Positions 37,519-45,367 of a stretch of DNA of 64,000 bases are shown piece by piece. Source of the DNA: Bacteroidota bacterium. GTDB lineage: Bacteria > Bacteroidota > Bacteroidia > Chitinophagales > Chitinophagaceae. The position numbers and the translations under genes were made by a program. Location of the stretch: NCBI GenBank assembly GCA_018267545.1, contig JAFDYG010000452.1, positions 1 through 64,000 on the forward strand. Direction: 5' to 3'. Every line of letters starts with the position of its first letter. Position 1 is the first letter of the stretch. The notes under the pieces are model-generated. The model did not search any database. It had not been told where the DNA came from and worked only from the letters and a program-made list of their open reading frames with translations.

Positions 37519-38394
37519 ATGTATCCCTTTAGCGAACAATACGACGAAGACCAGGATCGGCGGCTGGTCCAGGAAGCCTGCGCCGGAAAGAAGGAAGCGA
37601 TCGAAGGCTTGATACGCCTCCACCAGCGTTTCATTTATAATGTTGCGCTAAAGCTGGTCCGGGACGAAAACGACGCGGCCGATCTCACCCAGGAAGTGCT
37701 GATAAAAATGCTGACAAAGCTTAACCAGTACGAGCACAAAAGCAGCTTTCGAACCTGGCTATACCGGATCGTCATGAATCACTTCCTCAACAGCCAACGG
37801 AAAAGAATGGAAAAGGAAATCCATTCTTTTCACGAGCTGGGTAAGGAGATGGACGAGCTGCACAACGACGAGGACATGACGATGGAAGAACAAACGCTCT
37901 ATAGCCGCCAGATCGTCGAAGTCCGGAACAGATGCATGGCCAGCACTCTGCTCTGTCTCGACAGACAGCAACGGAGCGTATTGATACTCGGCGCCATCTT
38001 CAACCTCAAATCGACGGTCGCCGCTCCCCTGCTGGATGTCAGCCCGGAAAATTTTCGCAAGCAGCTGTCCAGGGCCAAGCAGGACCTCTTTCAATTCATG
38101 GAAAACAAATGCGGGCTCATGGATCCGGCCAATCCCTGTCGCTGTCATAAAAAAGCCAGGGGCTTCATGAAGGAAGGAAAGGTCGATGCAAGAACGGGTA
38201 CATTTACGGCAGAAACAAAGGAAACCATCGGCGCCATCGTCGGTACAAAGAACCATGAGCTCGACCTGCTCATGGAAGGGAAATATTTACAGCTGTTCAC
38301 CCAGCAGCCCTACGAGGAAACCGAAGCCGGAGACCGGCTGATCGAGCTCTTGCTAATGGATAAAGACATACGACACCTGTTCGAGCTGAACTAA
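37519..38394 (+). CDS. ECF-type sigma-70 factor with Cys-rich C-terminal extension
   Basis: 291 residues, about 100 longer than a usual ECF factor. Region 2 (about 30-105) shows NDAADLTQEVLIKML and FRTWLYRIVMNHFLN; region 4 (about 140-195) shows LDRQQRSVLILGAIF and VSPENFRKQLSRAK. After residue 200 comes CGLMDPANPCRCHKKARGF, with three Cys and one His spaced like a metal or redox site, and then an acidic helical tail. No anti-sigma factor gene is next to it; the tail could serve as built-in control. Confidence 0.9.
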   Translation: MYPFSEQYDEDQDRRLVQEACAGKKEAIEGLIRLHQRFIYNVALKLVRDENDAADLTQEVLIKMLTKLNQYEHKSSFRTWLYRIVMNHFLNSQRKRMEKEIHSFHELGKEMDELHNDEDMTMEEQTLYSRQIVEVRNRCMASTLLCLDRQQRSVLILGAIFNLKSTVAAPLLDVSPENFRKQLSRAKQDLFQFMENKCGLMDPANPCRCHKKARGFMKEGKVDARTGTFTAETKETIGAIVGTKNHELDLLMEGKYLQLFTQQPYEETEAGDRLIELLLMDKDIRHLFELN

Positions 38395-38455
38395 GCGTCC
38401 AAAACACCCCGCTAAAAGGTCCAACCGCCCGCCCACGACTGTCCGGTCTTGATTC

Positions 38456-38463
38456 TACATTTG
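38456..38463 (+). promoter_or_regulatory. Bacteroidota -7 box before the SRPBCC gene
   Basis: TACATTTG fits TAnnTTTG exactly and lies 21 nt before the ATG at 38485. No clear TTG is seen at the -33 position, so the promoter may need an activator or the preceding ECF factor. Confidence 0.45.
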
Positions 38464-38484
38464 TTTTCAATAAAAACAAATATC

Positions 38485-38931
38485 ATGGCTAATCAAGATT
38501 TCACCTCTGCCTTCCTGGTAGACCAGACCCCGGACGAAGCATTCGAAGCCATCAATAACGTCCGCGGATGGTGGTCGGAAATGGTCGAAGGTGATACCCA
38601 CCAGCTCAACGACGAGTTCGTCTACCGGTACAAACAGCTTCACTACAGCAAACAAAAGCTGATAGAAGTGAGCGCCGGTCGCAAAGTCGTGTGGCTCGTC
38701 ACGGACAGCAGTCTGAGCTTTGTCAAGAACAAAAGCGAATGGACAGGCACCAGGGTCAGCTTTGAAATTTCCGAAAAAGACGGCAAGACGCAGGTCCTCT
38801 TTACCCACCTGGGCCTCAACCCCGGACAGGAGTGCTTTAAAGACTGTTCGGGCGGATGGACATTCTACCTGAAAAGTCTGTATAAGCTCATTACTACCGG
38901 CAAGGGAGAGCCCGACGTCACTTATCCCTAA
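38485..38931 (+). CDS. SRPBCC (START/AHSA1-like) domain protein
   Basis: 148 residues from the ATG at 38485; the reading frame is open a further 12 codons upstream, but those overlap the promoter. The single domain begins FTSAFLVDQTPDEAFEAINNVRGWW and ends near GGWTFYLKSLYKLI, the shape of a ligand-binding helix-grip fold of the AHSA1 type. Ligand unknown. Situated after the ECF sigma gene, perhaps as its target. Its 3' end overlaps the convergent FISUMP gene by 14 nt. Confidence 0.85.
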   Translation: MANQDFTSAFLVDQTPDEAFEAINNVRGWWSEMVEGDTHQLNDEFVYRYKQLHYSKQKLIEVSAGRKVVWLVTDSSLSFVKNKSEWTGTRVSFEISEKDGKTQVLFTHLGLNPGQECFKDCSGGWTFYLKSLYKLITTGKGEPDVTYP

Positions 38932-39547
38932 CCAGCCGAAGGTTGAACTTATACAGATTGCTGTTGGAATTGTCATAAAACAGCAGCCGCTGATGAGAGT
39001 CCACGCTCTCCTGAATGCTGAAGGTATGACCGTCCCTGGTCCAGAATTCACTGATATCCCCGCCGATCGGCGGATTATTGTCAAAAATATAGCCGGCCGG
39101 ATGCGCATTGAATCCAGACTGATTATTCCCCGGCGTATGCAGCCAGTTTGTAGTAGAGCTCAGCTTCTTGATGGCCTCCTGTTTGTTGGCCTGATAGTTC
39201 GTAACGACAATCCCCTGCGATTCACAAAGGTTGAGATAGTCATCCATCGTGGGAATTCTCCATCCGGCAGGCAGTACCAGCGCCTGTACTTCCGCATAGC
39301 TGTAGTACTTCCCGTACTCGGGCCTGGCGGACGATCCGCCATGACTGACGCCTCCCGGTCCTTTGTAATTGGCGTCCGTCCAGACTCGATTGCCGATAGT
39401 AACGGTGTGATACGTATCCCCCTGGATGACGACGCTATCGGGAGGGGGAACGCTCCCGCCGTCTTTTTTGCAGCCCGCGGCGCCCAATAAAAGGGCGAAG
39501 ACTACTACGCGGACCATGGTGTTAGGTTGCATTGTTTTAATGGTCAT
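38918..39547 (-). CDS. FISUMP-domain lipoprotein
   Basis: 209 residues. Lipobox LLLGAAGC (Cys26). The domain matches the Fibrobacter succinogenes major paralogous domain: TVTIGNRVWTDANYK, YYSYAEVQALVLPAGWRIPTMDDYLNLCE, and later AGYIFDNNPP and YKFNLRLVRDK. Such proteins are surface lipoproteins related to formylglycine-enzyme-like or lectin-like folds; the role is unknown. Confidence 0.85.
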   Translation of the reverse strand: MTIKTMQPNTMVRVVVFALLLGAAGCKKDGGSVPPPDSVVIQGDTYHTVTIGNRVWTDANYKGPGGVSHGGSSARPEYGKYYSYAEVQALVLPAGWRIPTMDDYLNLCESQGIVVTNYQANKQEAIKKLSSTTNWLHTPGNNQSGFNAHPAGYIFDNNPPIGGDISEFWTRDGHTFSIQESVDSHQRLLFYDNSNSNLYKFNLRLVRDK

Positions 39548-39636
39548 TGGAGTAAATTATGCGGGACTTGACAACGCACAAGAACCACAAGTTGCACCTA
39601 TACCTGTTGTAGAAATGTTAATGTAGACGAAAATCG

Positions 39637-40959
39637 CTATTTCACATTGATGACCGTAGGGGTAAGGGATTTCCCCTTCATCTTATCCGCGACGATCTCA
39701 TAAAGACCAATATATTTTCGGTTCTCCTCCTCCTCCCTTTTCCAGATAGAGGTACCGTATTTATTCCAGTCGGGGTCCTTCCGCAAGTCCATTATCTTCT
39801 TGAAAAGATGGGTCTCCCAAAAATCAGCGCTGGGTTCAGCTGAATTGTCTTTAAAGAAGCCCCACTCCTGCAGCCTGTTGAAGTATTGCAGCTTCCCGCC
39901 CTGGCCATCCTCCGGTTCGAAATAGGTAACATTCGATTTCTCATAATACCATTGATCCTTGTATTTAACCGCTTTTACGATATAAGCATAAACATGGGGG
40001 ATATTGTCCAGGTAGCCGCTGTCCCGGATATTCTTATTGTTGATGATTTCGACTTCTTTGTCCTGCTGATTTTGTGACAGCTGTCCAAAACTTTGCGGAT
40101 CCTTCTTCCCCAGAAAAAAGCCTACGAACTTCGTCCGGTCATCGCTGACCAGCAGCTGGTATAAATTATTCAAAACGATCTCACTATCGGCTGCCGGCAA
40201 AATCGGGGCCACAAAAGATTTATCAAAAGACTTTGTATAATAAGAATCCCTCAGCACTTTCATTCGCTCCTGCGCCAGCTTCCGCTCCCTTATAATCGTC
40301 GGACTGTGCATCGCTATCTCGTAGACCACTCTCTCGAGCGCCTGGGAAATTGAATTGTTGATGGTGCAGGACAATGTCCCGTCGTCACAAGCAAACTCGA
40401 ACCCGTTATTGCATTCGTCGCCAATATAAGTGGTGTCGATCAAAAGAGACCTCGTCGAATGGTCGTAAAGCTGAACGGCCAGCCTGGCGAATCGAGACCC
40501 GTCTTTCCCATAAAATGAAAGGCTCGGAAAATTTAAAACATATTGAATCTTCGAATCCGACGCTATTTTTTCAAGATCTTCGATCTTCTTGACCGACTTA
40601 ACGTCTTTGAGCAGGATCAAGAGATTGGGAAACTTTTCGAAAAACCGGTAAGCCAGGTACTGCTCAGATCGGGTGCTGACCATCTTGGCAAAGTCCATGT
40701 TCTTTGCAAACTCGGTTTCGCTCGCTATCATTTGCTGCACATTGTCAGGCTGAGCTTTAAGCTCGTTCGGCGGCATCGATTCAGAGATTCCCCCCTTACG
40801 CCGGGCAGTTTCATTAAGCGTAGCAATCTCTTTTTCAAATGCTTTTTCGAATTGAACGCTTCCGGGAGAAAGAATCAGCAGCTGAGGTTCATAGCTGGTT
40901 TGCCCAAATAACCGGACGGTCATCAGGACAAAGGCGGTTAGGGATAGCACGAGTTTCAT
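39637..40959 (-). CDS. Secreted protein of unknown function
   Basis: 440 residues from the ATG at 40959, which begins a clean signal peptide (MKLVLSLTAFVLMTVRLFGQ); the frame is open 23 codons further up without such a feature. The mature protein is charged, helical in the first half (long Glu/Lys/Ala stretches around 30-110) and mixed after it. A CNNGFEFACDDGTLSC segment carries three Cys. I recognise no domain. It sits 17 nt downstream of the FNR-type reductase on the same strand. Confidence 0.7.
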   Translation of the reverse strand: MKLVLSLTAFVLMTVRLFGQTSYEPQLLILSPGSVQFEKAFEKEIATLNETARRKGGISESMPPNELKAQPDNVQQMIASETEFAKNMDFAKMVSTRSEQYLAYRFFEKFPNLLILLKDVKSVKKIEDLEKIASDSKIQYVLNFPSLSFYGKDGSRFARLAVQLYDHSTRSLLIDTTYIGDECNNGFEFACDDGTLSCTINNSISQALERVVYEIAMHSPTIIRERKLAQERMKVLRDSYYTKSFDKSFVAPILPAADSEIVLNNLYQLLVSDDRTKFVGFFLGKKDPQSFGQLSQNQQDKEVEIINNKNIRDSGYLDNIPHVYAYIVKAVKYKDQWYYEKSNVTYFEPEDGQGGKLQYFNRLQEWGFFKDNSAEPSADFWETHLFKKIMDLRKDPDWNKYGTSIWKREEEENRKYIGLYEIVADKMKGKSLTPTVINVK

Positions 40960-40976
40960 ACATATAAATATACAAC

Positions 40977-41996
40977 CTAATCTTCGGAAAGCCGCAGCTC
41001 CAGGTCCGTCTCCGCATACCCCACACAAGTCAGCACCAGCCCCTGCTCCAGATCTTTTTCCATCAACACCTCATTGATGCTCATCCGAACCATTCCCTTT
41101 ACACATTTCGCCGCGCAAGACCCACACCTTCCCCCCTTACAGCTATACGGCAGCATAATCCCCTGGTCCAACGCCGCTTGTAATATAGTCGAAGGCCACT
41201 GCGCCATAAAGCTCATCCGCCGGCCCTCCGCATACAACACAACCTCTTTCGGCTCTTTATCGACCGCTGCCGGTGGCGGCGGTACATATTCGACAACGAA
41301 GTTTTCCCTCCTGATCTCTTCATCCGCTACACCCATAAGCCGCAGCGTAAAGATCGCCATCCGCATAAAGCCCGGAGGACCGCACAAAAAGAACCGGGGC
41401 CTCTCGCCCCATTCCGGCATCGAATCCAGCATCTCCGATAAAAGAGCATTATTGAGCCGGCGGGCAGAGCTGCTCAGCAAGCTAAACCATTCGAACCGCC
41501 CCTGCCATTCACTCACCATACCCTCCAAAGCAGATCGGAAAAAGATACTCTCCCGGTCTCTATTCTGCGTGATCAGCACCACACGCTGCGCGTTTTTCTT
41601 ATACAGCGCCTCCTTTATCAAACCATACACCGGCGTCATCCCGCTCCCCGCCGACACAAATACCAGCGGCCTTAAAGACTCTTCCTCCAGTAAAAACTTT
41701 CCCGCCGCAGGCAGACAGGTCAAAACATCACCTGCCTGCAGGTGGTCGATCAAATACCGCGAGACAACACCATTCGTCACCCGCTTTACCGTCACGAAGG
41801 GCAACGGATCAACCCCCGGCGTGGAAGCAAACGAATAAGACCGCCGGTATTCATGCCCCTGAAATAAAAACAAAAAAGTAAGAAACTGCCCCGCCTTGTA
41901 CCGCAGCTCTACCCCATCCAACGGCTCCAGGACAATCGTAACGGCATCCGTAGCTTCTTCCCTGATCGCCGCAACCCGCAGCTTGATTATATTCAT
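40977..41996 (-). CDS. Ferredoxin-NADP reductase-like protein with C-terminal 2Fe-2S domain (PaaE-like)
   Basis: 339 residues from the ATG at 41996. FAD-binding motif RRSYSFAS (50-60), NAD-binding VFVSAGSGMTPVYGLI and FFLCGPPGFMRM, then a plant-type ferredoxin domain with CKGGRCGSCAAKC and a fourth Cys in VLTCVGYAETD. It moves electrons from NAD(P)H through FAD to 2Fe-2S and on to an oxygenase or desaturase. It is not next to the other paa genes, so a role in phenylacetate breakdown is not implied; a lipid desaturase partner is possible. Confidence 0.92.
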   Translation of the reverse strand: MNIIKLRVAAIREEATDAVTIVLEPLDGVELRYKAGQFLTFLFLFQGHEYRRSYSFASTPGVDPLPFVTVKRVTNGVVSRYLIDHLQAGDVLTCLPAAGKFLLEEESLRPLVFVSAGSGMTPVYGLIKEALYKKNAQRVVLITQNRDRESIFFRSALEGMVSEWQGRFEWFSLLSSSARRLNNALLSEMLDSMPEWGERPRFFLCGPPGFMRMAIFTLRLMGVADEEIRRENFVVEYVPPPPAAVDKEPKEVVLYAEGRRMSFMAQWPSTILQAALDQGIMLPYSCKGGRCGSCAAKCVKGMVRMSINEVLMEKDLEQGLVLTCVGYAETDLELRLSED

Positions 41997-42065
41997 ACAC
42001 CGCAAGTTAAGGCAGGATAAAAAAAAATTGCGCAACCGAACAATTGCAAGCACATTTGCAACCAT

Positions 42066-42209
42066 ATGGTAGCAAAACATCGAACACAGTATTCAAAGGA
42101 CCTGCCGAATAAAACGATTACGGTAACCCGTCACTTTGCCGCACCCGTCGAAACGGTTTGGCGGGCATGGACCGAACAGGTCGTTGTCGAGCTTTTGAAG
42201 ACTTTGTAG
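42066..42209 (+). pseudogene. N-terminal remnant of an AHSA1/SRPBCC gene
   Basis: A 47-residue reading frame contains ITVTRHFAAPVETVWRAWTE, the well-conserved start of AHSA1-type SRPBCC proteins (normally about 140-160 residues), and then stops at TAG. The body of the domain is missing and the next gene begins 27 nt later, so the gene seems to have been cut by a deletion. Too short to fold as the family domain. Confidence 0.6.
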
Positions 42210-42235
42210 ACACTACCCTTTATCTTTGCCGGCAT

Positions 42236-42814
42236 ATGGCATCCCTTTCCGACCTCATAAAGCAAAAGCCGCTCTTCGTCTTTGCCCTGGAATCCGAAGC
42301 GGCACAGGAATTCGATCACCTTAACGCCTTGTTCGTCGGCATCGGCAAGGTCAATGCAGCCTACCACGTCACCAAAGCGATAGCGCAATACCGGCCCGAT
42401 CTCATCATCAACCTCGGCTCAGCCGGCAGCAATACGTACAAGCATGGTGAGGTAGTATGCTGCACCCGTTTTATCCAGCGAGACATGGACGTCACTCCGC
42501 TCGGCTTTAAAAAATATGAGACACCCCTCTCCGGTATCGACCCCGTCCTATCCTACGGCCTCCATCTCGAAGGCTTACCCGAAGCCACCTGCGGCACCGG
42601 AGACAACTTTGAAATGGGACACAACACTACCTTATACGGAGTCGTGGACATGGAAGCCTATGCCCTGGCCCTGATCGCCATGAAAGAACAAATCCCCTTT
42701 CTTTGCCTGAAGTATATTTCAGACGGAGCCGACGGCTCGGCCGCAGACGACTGGACCGTGCAGGTCCACAACGCCGCGGTAGCGTTTAAAAAGACCCTTC
42801 CCGGCCTCGTATAA
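42236..42814 (+). CDS. 5'-methylthioadenosine/S-adenosylhomocysteine nucleosidase-like protein
   Basis: 192 residues from the ATG at 42236; the longer open frame upstream runs through the AHSA1 remnant. Phosphorylase-fold motifs: FALESEAAQEF, FVGIGKVNAAY, LIINLGSAGS and VVDMEAYALA (the Met-Glu that binds the ribose). The usual final Asp segment appears as YISDGADGSA. It is a little shorter than Pfs (about 230 residues). It would cleave the glycosidic bond of MTA or SAH, or a related nucleoside. Its 3' end overlaps the S41 protease gene by 29 nt. Confidence 0.85.
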   Translation: MASLSDLIKQKPLFVFALESEAAQEFDHLNALFVGIGKVNAAYHVTKAIAQYRPDLIINLGSAGSNTYKHGEVVCCTRFIQRDMDVTPLGFKKYETPLSGIDPVLSYGLHLEGLPEATCGTGDNFEMGHNTTLYGVVDMEAYALALIAMKEQIPFLCLKYISDGADGSAADDWTVQVHNAAVAFKKTLPGLV

Positions 42815-44135
42815 GCTTCATCGCCATTTCCATGGCACGATCTCTCTTCCCGCCAATGTCGCTCGCTTCCGGCGCGACATAATACTCGGGGTATACTCCA
42901 TGTCCATTGTTTTTCCCTTCGGTGATTTTATATACTACCGTCGGAATATAGCACCTGATCTTTGTCTGTGGCAGCACGACTTCTTCCGCATTACCGCTGA
43001 TCTCGTATTTGTTCCCTCCCGTCTCCTCTCCGATTAGATGCCCCCGGCCTTCCTTTTCCAGCAACGCCGACGTTATCGCCGTAGCCGAGAAGCTTCCCCC
43101 ATTGATCAGCACCAACAGCTTGCCCTTGTAATGATGAGCCGCAGGCTCGATCATCCGGGACTCCTCTCCGTCCAATATACAACGAACAGGCCGCAGGACC
43201 AGGTAGGAAAGCAAATGCCGCATAGGCGGAAAGTCGCCGCCCTGATTGTCCCGCAGGTCGAGGACAAGATTGGAAATCTTGCGAAACTCCAAAAGCCGGA
43301 ACAGGCTGTCCATCGTTTGCTTATATTCCTGCTGATAGGTAGACAGGAGAATATCCGGGTTGAAGCTTCGAATAGTCAGCACCGCCGTTCCCTCCCCCTT
43401 CTCTTCGAGCACGATCCCCTTTCCTTCCAACGCTTCGATTCTGTAGCGGCTTCGCCGGAAATATTCAATACTATCCCTCGCCAACGCCCTGACCGTACGC
43501 CGATAAGGCTCACCGCCGGCCCCTTTCAGGTCCAAAACAAATTCCTCCGGACGCCCGAAGACGAAACTAAAGTAAGCCGCAAAATACTGTCCCAAAATCC
43601 ATTTCGGATAGGTTGTATTATATCCATCCCTGACCAGCCGGACCATCAGCCGATACAACAGAACCTGAGCCGGCAATCCATTGACCCGCAATATTTCCGT
43701 TCCCGTTTCGATACCACCATCCACACTACAATTCTCCCGGACATATAACCGGCCGTCGATGATGCTCACCGAAAAAGGAAGCTGCTTCGCCTGAGCAGTA
43801 CTCCGGTATGCCATCTCTGCATCGCTTGGGAGAAACATCGTATGCCCATTCTTTACCTTTTCATTCAGCAGCAGGACCAGGCTCAAAAAAGCCTGCTCGT
43901 CCATCGGACGGTCCATAGCACGCGAAAGACTATCGAACAAACCATCTATCTCCTTCCTGGTCGAATACCGGTAAAGCCCCGGGTCCATCCGCTCCAGCCG
44001 ACTCTTCAACGAATCCAGGTCCACTCTCAAATCCCCCACAGTAAAAAGCCGGTTGGGATCATAATCCTGTGCCTGCCCCCAAAAAGGGACCATCCATAAA
44101 ATAATTGCCAGAAAGACCGGGACAAGAGCGTTCAT
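42786..44135 (-). CDS. S41 family (C-terminal processing type) peptidase
   Basis: 449 residues. Signal peptide ending GQAQD. A helical N-terminal part is followed by a degenerate PDZ-like stretch (EILRVNGLPAQVLLYRL) and the protease core: NLVLDLRDNQGGDF, VLINGGSFSATAIT with the catalytic Ser, and HLIGEETGGNKYEISG where the catalytic Lys would be expected. It probably acts in the periplasm on misfolded proteins or peptides. Transcribed alone. Confidence 0.88.
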   Translation of the reverse strand: MNALVPVFLAIILWMVPFWGQAQDYDPNRLFTVGDLRVDLDSLKSRLERMDPGLYRYSTRKEIDGLFDSLSRAMDRPMDEQAFLSLVLLLNEKVKNGHTMFLPSDAEMAYRSTAQAKQLPFSVSIIDGRLYVRENCSVDGGIETGTEILRVNGLPAQVLLYRLMVRLVRDGYNTTYPKWILGQYFAAYFSFVFGRPEEFVLDLKGAGGEPYRRTVRALARDSIEYFRRSRYRIEALEGKGIVLEEKGEGTAVLTIRSFNPDILLSTYQQEYKQTMDSLFRLLEFRKISNLVLDLRDNQGGDFPPMRHLLSYLVLRPVRCILDGEESRMIEPAAHHYKGKLLVLINGGSFSATAITSALLEKEGRGHLIGEETGGNKYEISGNAEEVVLPQTKIRCYIPTVVYKITEGKNNGHGVYPEYYVAPEASDIGGKRDRAMEMAMKLIRGREGSF

Positions 44136-44190
44136 GACGTAAGGTTAGTAACCTCTAATCTAATCATTCCTGAAAAAAATAGAAAAATAA

Positions 44191-44616
44191 TTACTCCCGC
44201 TCCCTCGACAACAGCTCTCCATTCATAAACAAGTGACTAAACAAAGGCACGTCATCGGGCGCTTCGGGGGAAAACAAAGACCCGATGATTTCTTCACAGT
44301 CGAAGTCGGACAGGACCGTAAACGTCCCCACCTCCGTTATAAACACAGATACACAAATATGCTTGTGCCGGGTCTCCCGAAGATTCGCCAGCAGCGACGG
44401 ATAGCCCAGAACCTTGGCCCCCTTGAGCCGTTGAGAGCTCCGCACGACATAAGCCGCCAGAATATTGGCCCGGGCATTTCCCCTGGAAGGCTTGTTGAAA
44501 TAAGAAAAGACCAGCACGGTCGAATCAAAGACGTAGAGAAGACGTTGCAAAAAAGGAAACGCCCCGCCCTTTTCCCTGATCAAGCCCATCGTCAAATCGA
44601 ATCTTTCCTGGATCAT
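44191..44616 (-). CDS. Unrecognised small protein
   Basis: About 141 residues from the ATG at 44616. The frame continues upstream for 31 codons, but that stretch overlaps a strong terminator for the preceding gene, so the shorter form is preferred. Features: LLYVFDSTVLVFSYFNKPSRG, HICVSVFITEVGTFTVLSDFDCEEI, and a C-terminal acidic region. It has no signal peptide or membrane span. No family recognised. Confidence 0.55.
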   Translation of the reverse strand: MIQERFDLTMGLIREKGGAFPFLQRLLYVFDSTVLVFSYFNKPSRGNARANILAAYVVRSSQRLKGAKVLGYPSLLANLRETRHKHICVSVFITEVGTFTVLSDFDCEEIIGSLFSPEAPDDVPLFSHLFMNGELLSRERE

Positions 44617-44670
44617 GGAGACAAATTGTAGAGTTATGCTACATGAATCAGCGCCACCAGGCATATGGCT

Positions 44671-44703
44671 AAAAAAAGGCCGCCTCTTTTGTCCGAGACG
44701 GCC
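44671..44703 (-). terminator. Rho-independent terminator downstream of the 96-residue gene
   Basis: On the minus strand GGCCGTCTC and GAGGCGGCC pair over 9 bp (one G-U) around an 8-nt loop, followed by seven T. It lies about 84 nt after the stop codon of the gene at 44787-45077. Confidence 0.8.
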
Positions 44704-44786
44704 ACGCAACAGGGAGAATTAAGTTCTTTGAGATAAATAAAGGATAGGTCTAAACTCGAGGACTCGACAGCTAATGGTTATGGTAT

Positions 44787-45077
44787 TCAGGTCTTCTTGA
44801 CTTTTTTGATTTTGCTCTTGTTATGCAGATACTCAGCTTCGACAAGCTCGTAGATCTGTCTTTCCGTCAACCCGCAAAAAGAGCCGATCGTATACATATC
44901 CTTCAGGGTAAACTCGTCCAGACGGCTCATCAATTTGTTGAACCGGTCCACCTTCTTCCCCAGATCGTTCGCGACAACCGTTTTCGGAATATATTTGAAA
45001 ATATCTTTGAATAGACCGATATGACCAGCACCGTACATGGTCTTCACAACATCATATCTGTCATCTCGCTTAATCAT
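44787..45077 (-). CDS. Small HTH-like protein of unknown function
   Basis: 96 residues, basic at the C terminus (KSKIKKVKKT). The stretch IFKYIPKTVVANDLGKKVDRF and the later FCGLTERQIYELVEAEY look like two helix-turn-helix-type or four-helix segments, as in small phage-type repressors, but I cannot name a family. It is divergent from the dnaE gene, with the two CTAA-N5-TTAG dyads between them, although these lie nearer dnaE (217 nt from this start). It has its own terminator. It might be a regulator of the damage locus. Confidence 0.65.
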   Translation of the reverse strand: MIKRDDRYDVVKTMYGAGHIGLFKDIFKYIPKTVVANDLGKKVDRFNKLMSRLDEFTLKDMYTIGSFCGLTERQIYELVEAEYLHNKSKIKKVKKT

Positions 45078-45293
45078 GATTCAAAGGAAAAAGAAATTTT
45101 TTATATATCTCTTACTTACTCCTACTTTGACTTTTTTCGCCGCCACCTTTGTCCGTTAGTACAACCCATTTCTTTAGTTTTATCGTACTCAATACTCTCC
45201 AAACTACTCCGAATATTTCCCTCTCAAAAAAGACATAATCTACTCCCAAAAAGACTTTCAGCGACTCTTTCAAAAAGCATTCCAACTCCCAAA

Positions 45294-45314
45294 AATACTA
45301 AATTTATTAGTATT
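45294..45314. promoter_or_regulatory. Operator-like dyad I, upstream of dnaE
   Basis: Perfect inverted repeat AATACTAA, 5-nt spacer ATTTA, TTAGTATT. The core ACTAA-N5-TTAGT recurs 24 bp downstream. Such spacing and perfect symmetry fit a dimeric repressor. It lies 54 nt before the dnaE start. Confidence 0.7.
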
Positions 45315-45320
45315 TATCAA

Positions 45321-45349
45321 ACTAAGAAATTTAGTGTTACCTACTTTTG
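45321..45349 (+). promoter_or_regulatory. Operator-like dyad II overlapping the dnaE promoter
   Basis: ACTAA, spacer GAAAT, TTAGT occupies 45321-45335, and six bases later comes TACTTTTG (45342-45349), a -7 box that matches TAnnTTTG. The dyad thus sits between the -33 and -7 positions, where a bound repressor would block RNA polymerase. The dnaE ATG follows at 45368. Confidence 0.7.
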
Positions 45350-45367
45350 TTTCCACAAGATTTCACC

